From Pseudomonadota bacterium (GTDB lineage Bacteria > Pseudomonadota > Gammaproteobacteria > Burkholderiales > Methylophilaceae), in contig JAEWTK010000054.1 in assembly GCA_023459535.1 (NCBI GenBank), positions 1 through 5,012 on the forward strand: a stretch of 5,012 nt of DNA, read 5' to 3'. The notes under the pieces were generated by a model. That model saw only the letters and a program-made list of their open reading frames with translations. It did not search any database and had not been told where the DNA came from. A program made the position numbers and the translations under genes. This document shows, piece after piece, positions 1 through 5,012 of this stretch (position 1 is its first letter; each line of letters opens with the position of its first letter).

Positions 1-2
1 CG

Positions 3-239
3 TTCGTGCGACGCATGCAAGCCAACTTGAAGGTTGAGCAGCGCGATGATGTACAAATTCCTGTCGCACATCGCCGCGCACCTCCTCTATCATTACAACA
101 AATCGCAAGCGATGCGCCAGACAGAAATACCGCTATTGCGACGGCTTATGCAACGGGCGCTTATTCATATCAGGAAATCGCAGATTATTATGGAATCCAT
201 TTCACGACGGTGGGCAGGATTGTGCGACGACTGGACTAA
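3..239 (+). CDS. C-terminal part of an IS200/REP-associated (Y1-type) transposase-like protein, cut by the window edge
   Basis: The frame is open from the left edge to a TAA at 237-239, giving 79 codons. The GTG at 6 and the ATG at 15 are internal, so the true start lies outside the window. Two blocks recall the C-terminus of Y1 tyrosine transposase-like (RAYT) proteins: a basic IPVAHRRAPP linker, then TAIATAYATGAYSYQEIADYYGIHFTTVGRIVRR (given here only as key parts: AYATGAYSYQEIADYYG, then IHFTTVGRIVRR). The second block reads as a helix-turn-helix, with QEIADYYG as the first helix and TTVGRIVRR as the recognition helix. The catalytic Y1 domain, with its HUH motif and tyrosine, would lie upstream and cannot be seen, so activity is unknown. 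Such proteins act on single-stranded DNA hairpins near their own gene. An alternative is any HTH protein with a similar tail. The family call is from memory of the motif pattern. Confidence 0.7.
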   Translation, partial: FVRRMQANLKVEQRDDVQIPVAHRRAPPLSLQQIASDAPDRNTAIATAYATGAYSYQEIADYYGIHFTTVGRIVRRLD

Positions 240-529
240 AATGCTACATTGCTAGACCTGACCCCAATGCTCCTGGATACTTGAGCAAGTGATCGCCCCA
301 CTCAACTGACTCTGCTATGCGTGGCAGCTGACGGACAGCCACTATTAATTGCTTATCCAGACCCGCGACGGAAATTTATCCAAGAATACGCGCCAACAAA
401 ACGCGGTAAATACCCAGACCAGCAATCAGGGACGGTAATGCATGGGGTATTTATTTTAAGGGCGCTTCAAGGCAAGTCTGGTGGATCGCCAATCCCGCTG
501 AAACGGCGAATTCTCATGCCACAATTGAA
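240..529. other. Convergent intergenic region, no convincing gene
   Basis: This stretch lies between the stop of the transposase-like gene (plus strand) and the stop of the CNB-rhodanese gene (minus strand). It opens with AGACCTGACCCC at 254-265, a motif I associate with sequence flanking this transposase family; that is recall, not a search. A short dyad, ACTTG-AG-CAAGT, sits at 279-290, and a bulged hairpin lies at 321-342. A 70-codon frame at 321-533 starts with GTG, but it has no ribosome binding site, no recognisable domain, and overlaps the end of the opposite gene. No clear stem plus T-run terminator was found for either converging gene. The stretch may be mobile-element remnant. Confidence 0.5.
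321..342. repeat. Imperfect, bulged hairpin; possible REP-like element
   Basis: GTGGCAGCTG at 321-330 and CAGCCAC at 336-342 can pair as GTG + GCTG against CAGC + CAC, with a three-base bulge on the 5' arm and a short loop ACGGA. Bulged hairpins near a transposase of this type are what REP elements look like. However, I do not see a clean GTAG/GGAG foot tetranucleotide, and only one copy is in the window. It could equally be chance. Confidence 0.2.
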
Positions 530-1606
530 CTAAATCGTCTTGGGGGCGATACTCAACACATACGCGGTCAACCCGAACTGCGCCAATATGAAAGCCGCTG
601 CCGAACTGCGCCGACCGGTTTGACAATAGACGATGTATTCGCGGCCTTTTTCCAGTTGCGGTGCAATACTTCGCAGTTCATGCAAGGGCGCACTAATGGC
701 ACCCTCCGGATGCTGATATGCATATTCCGACTTGAAACGCACATCGAGCAGTTGTGCGCCCTGTTTGATTTTCTCACCGGCCGCCGCCAGATCCACGCGC
801 CTGACAATGGGCGACTTCAACAGTTCGACAAAGTCATCTTTCTTCAAGCGTAGCAGGCTGCCATCGGTTTTCGTGGTAATGGTCGCGTTGCGCTTGTTAT
901 CCGATACCAGCGCCTCCTCGCCGAAGGCATCCCCCTCATGCAACTCGGCCAGCTGCACTGATTTCTGGCTGGCATTATCCACACGGCTGACGATGGCCTG
1001 CCCCTGTTCAATCAAGTAGTAGTAGTCGCCTTCGGCGCCCTGCGTGATGATGACCTGCCCGGCCTTGACCGCTAGCGCGTCCATACGCTTGAACATTTCC
1101 TCGATATTGGCGCTGGGCAGGCGACTGAATACCCCACTTTGCAGTTTATCCGCACTGAATGTCGCGGTTTCACGCATCCATTCAGCAACAGGACGTTTAT
1201 GCGCGCCGACTGCGGCCTGGACTTGCTGTGGTGGTGGCTCATAACCGGAAAGCTGGTCCCATGTCAGCATGATGTCAAGCAGGTCGGCGTCGATGCGCAG
1301 AATGTCGACATCGGTAATGGCGATGGTATCGACCAGTTTCAGCCTGCCGTCGTTGACCGGATGGCTGGCTGCTTCCGTGCCGCCGCGCATGATCTTCTTG
1401 CTGCCATCGACAAAACGTAGACCGAGGTCGCCCTTCAATAAATAGAGCGACTGGCCGCCAGCCTGCAGGATGTTCATGCGCAAGGGGTCCAGATCCTTGC
1501 TGACGGTTTCGATGAAGCATAGGCCGGCCAGTTCCTTGAGCCTGGACTCAGAAAGCACCGCCACGGGCGCAAGTTGCTTAAGTTGTTCGATGGTCGGTGA
1601 TGACAT
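530..1606 (-). CDS. Cyclic-nucleotide-binding protein with tandem CNB domains and a C-terminal rhodanese domain
   Basis: A 358-residue soluble protein with no signal peptide or membrane segment. Residues about 12-115 resemble a degenerate CNB fold (QSLYLLKGDLGLRF) without a phosphate-binding cassette. Residues about 157-267 form a good CNB domain: YYYLIEQGQAIVSR, then the cassette FGEEALVSDNKRNATI, keeping the Glu (E230) and Arg (R239) that contact the cyclic phosphate. Residues about 275-358 are a rhodanese domain: LLDVRFKSEY, HPEGAISAPL, and the active-site loop CQTGRRS with catalytic C328. A DNA-binding domain is absent, so this is not a Crp-type transcription factor; the likely output is sulfane-sulfur transfer or persulfide sensing. 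The start is supported by AGGA at 1616-1619, 9 nt before the ATG. It is the third gene of a probable operon, 57 nt after the phosphodiesterase. Oddly, the usual GG...W end of a rhodanese is missing; the protein stops in SIAPKTI. Ligand identity (cAMP) is inferred from the neighbours. Confidence 0.9.
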   Translation of the reverse strand: MSSPTIEQLKQLAPVAVLSESRLKELAGLCFIETVSKDLDPLRMNILQAGGQSLYLLKGDLGLRFVDGSKKIMRGGTEAASHPVNDGRLKLVDTIAITDVDILRIDADLLDIMLTWDQLSGYEPPPQQVQAAVGAHKRPVAEWMRETATFSADKLQSGVFSRLPSANIEEMFKRMDALAVKAGQVIITQGAEGDYYYLIEQGQAIVSRVDNASQKSVQLAELHEGDAFGEEALVSDNKRNATITTKTDGSLLRLKKDDFVELLKSPIVRRVDLAAAGEKIKQGAQLLDVRFKSEYAYQHPEGAISAPLHELRSIAPQLEKGREYIVYCQTGRRSSAAAFILAQFGLTAYVLSIAPKTI

Positions 1607-1624
1607 TTTTATTGTTCCTGCAAA

Positions 1625-1651
1625 CGATGTGCTTTCAAATACTGCACATCG
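1625..1651 (-). other. Perfect 8-bp stem-loop between the phosphodiesterase and CNB-rhodanese genes
   Basis: CGATGTGC (1625-1632) and GCACATCG (1644-1651) are perfect inverted repeats around an 11-nt loop. In the minus-strand mRNA the hairpin lies in the 57-nt spacer and ends 5 nt before the AGGA ribosome binding site of the CNB-rhodanese gene. It is followed by TTTG rather than a long T-run, so it does not look like a standard terminator. It could stabilise or process the mRNA, tune translation of the downstream gene, or serve as a DNA operator. The TGTG/CACA halves recall a CRP site, but the 11-nt spacing is wrong for CRP, which uses 6. Confidence 0.55.
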
Positions 1652-1663
1652 AAAATCCCCGGA

Positions 1664-2434
1664 TTACAGTTCGAAGATATGACTGTTGTACAACGGCCGT
1701 GCATTGAACCTGTAGGCGTCTCGGTCGACCTCACGCATGATGACCTCGCCTTCACCCGGTTTCAGGTGCGTAATATAGATGCGCGGCAAGGGTGAATGTT
1801 CCAGCTTGTCCAGTTCTTCAATCAACAAAGCCGGGCAAAGATGCCTGGACACTCTGGCCAGCTCAATCTCTTCATTGCTGAAAGCGGTCTCGATAATCAG
1901 GTACTTGAGATTGGCGATGCGATTGACCTCAGGCCACAGTGCGTCGCAGGTCGTGGTGTCGGCGGTGAACACCATGCTGGCACTTGGGCCTTCCAGATGA
2001 AAACCGACGGTAGGCACAACATGGTTGGCTGGCAACGGTGTAAAACTGCGCTCTCCCAACCGGACTGTCTCACCCAGCCGGATCTCGTGCCAGACCAGCA
2101 ATGGATGTTCTTCTGACGGAATAACGGTGAAATCAGGCCAGATTTTCCAGTTAAACAGGTGCTCCTTCAGTATCGCCCAGGTTTCTGCCGTGGCATAGAG
2201 AGTGATGGGCGTATCGCGAAAACCCAGCACACTATCAGCCAGCAAGGGAATACAAGCGACATGATCGAGGTGCGAATGCGTGATGAAGATGTGGTTGATC
2301 TTGAGGAACTGCTCGATGGTCAGGTCACCAACCCCGGTGCCTGCATCCATCAGGATGTCCTCATCAATCAGAAAACTGGTGGTCCTCAATGTGCCGCCTA
2401 TGCCACCACTGCAACCTAGTACTTTGACCCTCAT
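1664..2434 (-). CDS. Class II 3',5'-cyclic-nucleotide phosphodiesterase (metallo-beta-lactamase fold)
   Basis: A 256-residue protein predicted to hydrolyse 3',5'-cyclic nucleotides to 5'-monophosphates with two metal ions. The N-terminus MRVKVLGCSGG and ILMDAGTGVGDL are typical of the fold. The metal motif is HSHLDH at residues 53-58 (H53, H55, D57, H58), in the context ITHSHLDHVACIPLLADS, which resembles the class II (yeast PDE1 / Vibrio CpdP) signature. Further expected ligands are H138 (ANHVV), D159 (TADTT) and H223 (ITHLKPGE), so the active site looks complete. No signal peptide is present, which places it in the cytoplasm, unlike the periplasmic Vibrio CpdP. The start is fixed by AGGAG at 2440-2444, 5 nt before the ATG, inside the 12-nt gap after the cyclase stop. 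That spacing implies co-transcription and probably coupled translation. Its role is to end the signal made by the cyclase. A different metallo-hydrolase substrate cannot be excluded from sequence alone. Confidence 0.9.
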   Translation of the reverse strand: MRVKVLGCSGGIGGTLRTTSFLIDEDILMDAGTGVGDLTIEQFLKINHIFITHSHLDHVACIPLLADSVLGFRDTPITLYATAETWAILKEHLFNWKIWPDFTVIPSEEHPLLVWHEIRLGETVRLGERSFTPLPANHVVPTVGFHLEGPSASMVFTADTTTCDALWPEVNRIANLKYLIIETAFSNEEIELARVSRHLCPALLIEELDKLEHSPLPRIYITHLKPGEGEVIMREVDRDAYRFNARPLYNSHIFEL

Positions 2435-2446
2435 GCTGGCTCCTGT

Positions 2447-4684
2447 CTATTTGGTCTGGAAGGTGAACACACCATCCCAGCCGGCATCCGGCGGATTCTG
2501 ACGGTAATGCGTGATACGTTCAATATACATGGCATAAAGTTGCCGCTGCGGATACATCTGTTGCAGGTTAATGAACTGCATCTCTGCCAGATCCCAATTC
2601 TGCCCCCGATAGAGTTTCAGCGTCTCGCGATACAGTTTGAGCTCGTCCTGCAGCGACTTGTCTTCTTCGCCAACCGCACAGACTGGCTCGTAGATCACCA
2701 CCGGTTTGTCCTTGCCCTTGACGCGGACGATATCCAGTTCGCGATAGATATATTCCGGCACTTTTTCCCGGGTAAATTCGCTGACGATCATCTGTACACC
2801 GTAATTCTTGGTCAGGCCTTCGAGGCGCGAGCCAAGATTGACCGCATCACCCATCACAGTATATGCCATGCGGAACTCGGAGCCCATGTTGCCCACCGTC
2901 ATCAGGCCGGTATTCAGACCGATGCCGATCTTGATCTCGGGCCAGCCCCGCTCCTTGAATTGTGTCTGCAGGCTATTCAGGCTGGCCAGCATTTGCATCC
3001 CGGCCCTGACCGCATGCGTCGCATGTTGCGGGTCTCTCAGTGGCGCGCCCCAGAACGCCATGATGGCATCCCCCATGTATTTGTCTATGGTGCCGCGATT
3101 ATCATGGATCACATGCGTCATCGGTGTCAGGAACTCGTTCATCAACTGCGTCAGCTGTTTCGGATCCAGCCCTTCAGAGATGTTGGTAAAGCCGCGCACA
3201 TCCGAGAACAGCACCGTCATCTCGCGGCTTTCACCTTCCAGACTGATGGCTTCGGGGTCTTTCGCCATCTCATCCACCAGTTCCGGCGGCACATATTGCC
3301 CGAACAGGCCGGCCAATTGACGCTTGCCGCGCGACTCTATGAAGAAACCGTAGGTCATGTTCAGCACATAAATCACAGCGATCAGGAACAGGCCGGAAGC
3401 GAGCGGCAACACCAGATTCGCAGATTGCCATAACAGCAGATTAAAAGTGACATACAAGGCCAGCACGACAAACGCCGATAGCGTTGCCCAGAGTGGCGTC
3501 AATGCGGGCAGCAAAAAAGCCAACAGTAATCCGGTCAGCAACAGCAACACGAACTCGGCCCCGAGCGTATATGCCGGGCGTTGCTTGATATTCTGGTCAA
3601 GGATACCGGCAATCATGTTGGCGTGGATTTCCACCCCGGCATAGACATTCTGCACCGGCGTTGCACGCAGATCCATGAGACCAGGCGCGGTAGTTCCCAC
3701 CAGCACGATACGATCCTTCAGCACCTCCTTGCTGGCCTTGCCATTCAGCACATCGGTCGCGGAAACATAGGGGAAGCTGCCCTGCAGACCGCGATATGGA
3801 ATCAAAGCCGTCACCCGGGCATCGACCGGAATGCGGTAATCGCCCAGTTGCAGCCACTCAAGGCCGGCATATTCCTTACCCACGCCCAGACCTTCGGCAA
3901 AGCCCGCCTGCAGTTTCGGCGTATCCAGTGCGACACGGGCAACGGCAACGGAAAGGGCTTCGTAGATATTGCCATCCAGACTCATGACCATCGGCACCCT
4001 GCGCGAGATGCCGTCTTCATCAGGGTCGGGATTGAAATGACCGGCAGCTGTAGCCACCTGCTGCAATGCAGCAAGGTTGCCTCCAAAGCCCGTAGCTTGC
4101 ATGAAGGTGATGTCCTTGCCCTTAAAACTACCATCGATGAAAGAAGGCTCGGGTAGCGCGCCTACCCTACCGTCCATATGATCGTCATTGCGGAAATAAT
4201 AGCCCAGCACCACCTTGCGCCCCTGCAGACTCTTGGCGAACAGCTGGTCATAATCCAACTGCGGGCGCAACTGCTCAAGCAATTGTGCAAAGTTCGTGTC
4301 GGATTTCAGATGCTGCTGATGAATCTGTTCCAGACTTTTGAGGCCGGAACTTTCATCCTTCTCGGCAAACACGACGTCGAAACCGAGCACACTGACCTGA
4401 TAGTCGTCGAACAGCTTGTCCACCAGCGTTGCCAGCTTGTTGCGCCCCCAAGGCCAGCGCCCCTGTTCCTGCAGACTGCGCTCATCAATATCGACGATCA
4501 CGATGCGCTGGTCAAGCGCGCCGGGCATCATCAGATTCAGACGGACGTCATAACTGAAATTTTCAAGACGATTGATAAAACCGAGCGAAAATGCTCCGCT
4601 GGCGTGCAGCAATAGTAAAATGACGACACTCAGACTGAGTGCGATGCGGACGACGTGGCGCGAAATGAACTCGGGAAGATTCAT
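2447..4684 (-). CDS. CHASE2-domain class III adenylate cyclase, membrane-bound sensor
   Basis: A 745-residue protein. Residues about 11-29 are an N-terminal membrane anchor. About 36-365 form an extracytoplasmic CHASE2 sensor (IVIVDIDERSLQEQGRWPWG; DRIVLVGTTAPGLMDLRATP; VYAGVEIHANMIAGIL). Three membrane segments follow at about 373-393, 397-419 and 423-446, the usual CHASE2 layout. A short transducer (LAGLFGQYVPPELVDEM, 458-473) leads to the cyclase domain at about 486-668. Metal ligands D495 (FSDVRGFT) and D539 (MGDAIMAFWG) are present. K535 (DKYMGDA) and T609 (YTVMGDAVN) match the adenine-recognising pair of class IIIb adenylate cyclases. N616 and R620 (VNLGSR) are the transition-state residues, so the enzyme looks active and cAMP-forming. 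Residues about 675-735 form a helical, TPR-like tail. It is the first gene of the operon. The ATG at 4684 has no clear Shine-Dalgarno sequence, but no better in-frame start exists before the first membrane segment. The CHASE2 ligand is unknown. Confidence 0.93.
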   Translation of the reverse strand: MNLPEFISRHVVRIALSLSVVILLLLHASGAFSLGFINRLENFSYDVRLNLMMPGALDQRIVIVDIDERSLQEQGRWPWGRNKLATLVDKLFDDYQVSVLGFDVVFAEKDESSGLKSLEQIHQQHLKSDTNFAQLLEQLRPQLDYDQLFAKSLQGRKVVLGYYFRNDDHMDGRVGALPEPSFIDGSFKGKDITFMQATGFGGNLAALQQVATAAGHFNPDPDEDGISRRVPMVMSLDGNIYEALSVAVARVALDTPKLQAGFAEGLGVGKEYAGLEWLQLGDYRIPVDARVTALIPYRGLQGSFPYVSATDVLNGKASKEVLKDRIVLVGTTAPGLMDLRATPVQNVYAGVEIHANMIAGILDQNIKQRPAYTLGAEFVLLLLTGLLLAFLLPALTPLWATLSAFVVLALYVTFNLLLWQSANLVLPLASGLFLIAVIYVLNMTYGFFIESRGKRQLAGLFGQYVPPELVDEMAKDPEAISLEGESREMTVLFSDVRGFTNISEGLDPKQLTQLMNEFLTPMTHVIHDNRGTIDKYMGDAIMAFWGAPLRDPQHATHAVRAGMQMLASLNSLQTQFKERGWPEIKIGIGLNTGLMTVGNMGSEFRMAYTVMGDAVNLGSRLEGLTKNYGVQMIVSEFTREKVPEYIYRELDIVRVKGKDKPVVIYEPVCAVGEEDKSLQDELKLYRETLKLYRGQNWDLAEMQFINLQQMYPQRQLYAMYIERITHYRQNPPDAGWDGVFTFQTK

Positions 4685-4691
4685 GTCATTT

Positions 4692-4713
4692 AATCATTAT
4701 TATTGTGATGATT
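4692..4713. repeat. AT-rich inverted repeat in the cyclase leader
   Basis: AATCAT (4692-4697) and ATGATT (4708-4713) are perfect 6-bp arms around 10 bases, from 8 to 29 nt before the cyclase ATG. The position suits an operator or a weak leader hairpin overlapping the ribosome-binding region. Low sequence complexity means chance is a real alternative. Confidence 0.3.
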
Positions 4714-4765
4714 TAGTGTAATTCCCTGTTTTTATTGCAGCATATCGCAAAATTCCGGCTTTTAA

Positions 4766-5012
<247 letters not shown>

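Noticed and set aside
321..533. 70-codon plus-strand reading frame starting with GTG
   Set aside because: No ribosome binding site, no recognisable domain, the start lies in a hairpin, and the end overlaps the stop of the opposite gene.
1625..1651. Reading the intercistronic dyad as a CRP site or an intrinsic terminator
   Set aside because: Arm spacing is 11 rather than 6, and no T-run follows the stem on the coding strand.
2507..3433. Long plus-strand open frame (308 codons) antisense to the cyclase
   Set aside because: It is fully antisense to a strongly conserved cyclase catalytic domain; its composition (rich in His, Gln, Arg) is typical of a shadow frame and no domain is visible.
3581..4156. 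Plus-strand open frame (191 codons) antisense to the CHASE2 domain
   Set aside because: Shadow of the CHASE2 coding sequence; no domain or convincing start signal.
4704..4720. Possible CRP-cAMP binding site upstream of the cyclase
   Set aside because: TGTGA is present, but the second arm at 6-nt spacing reads AGTGT rather than TCACA, so only a half-site exists.

Overview
The window looks like chromosomal DNA from a Gram-negative proteobacterium. A betaproteobacterium, perhaps a Methylophilaceae-like methylotroph, is my best guess. It rests on moderate GC, Shine-Dalgarno-led genes, the family types and the style of the esterase N-terminus. No 16S or other marker gene is present, so the assignment is tentative.

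Layout. (1) Positions 1-239, plus strand: the C-terminal end of an IS200/REP-associated (Y1-type) transposase-like protein, ending in a helix-turn-helix. (2) 240-529: a convergent intergenic stretch with no convincing gene, holding a GACCTGACCCC motif just after the transposase stop and a bulged hairpin. (3) 530-4684, minus strand: three co-oriented genes forming one probable operon, transcribed right to left. In order these are a CHASE2 class III adenylate cyclase (4684-2447), a class II 3',5'-cyclic-nucleotide phosphodiesterase of the metallo-beta-lactamase fold (2434-1664), and a protein with two cyclic-nucleotide-binding domains and a rhodanese domain (1606-530). (4) 4685-4849: a divergent intergenic region with an AT-rich inverted repeat and a GC-rich hairpin followed by a T-run. 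(5) 4850-end, plus strand: the N-terminal part of a carboxylesterase/phospholipase-type alpha/beta hydrolase.

The centre is a compact cyclic-nucleotide circuit. A membrane cyclase with an extracytoplasmic CHASE2 sensor makes the nucleotide, probably cAMP because it carries a Lys/Thr adenine-recognition pair. A cytoplasmic phosphodiesterase degrades it. A receptor with one intact-looking phosphate-binding cassette reads it and carries a rhodanese (persulfide/sulfur-transfer) domain instead of a DNA-binding domain. The families are individually known. The sulfur-linked output is the least explained part, and the rhodanese appears to lose its normal C-terminus just where the gene meets the mobile-element side of the window.
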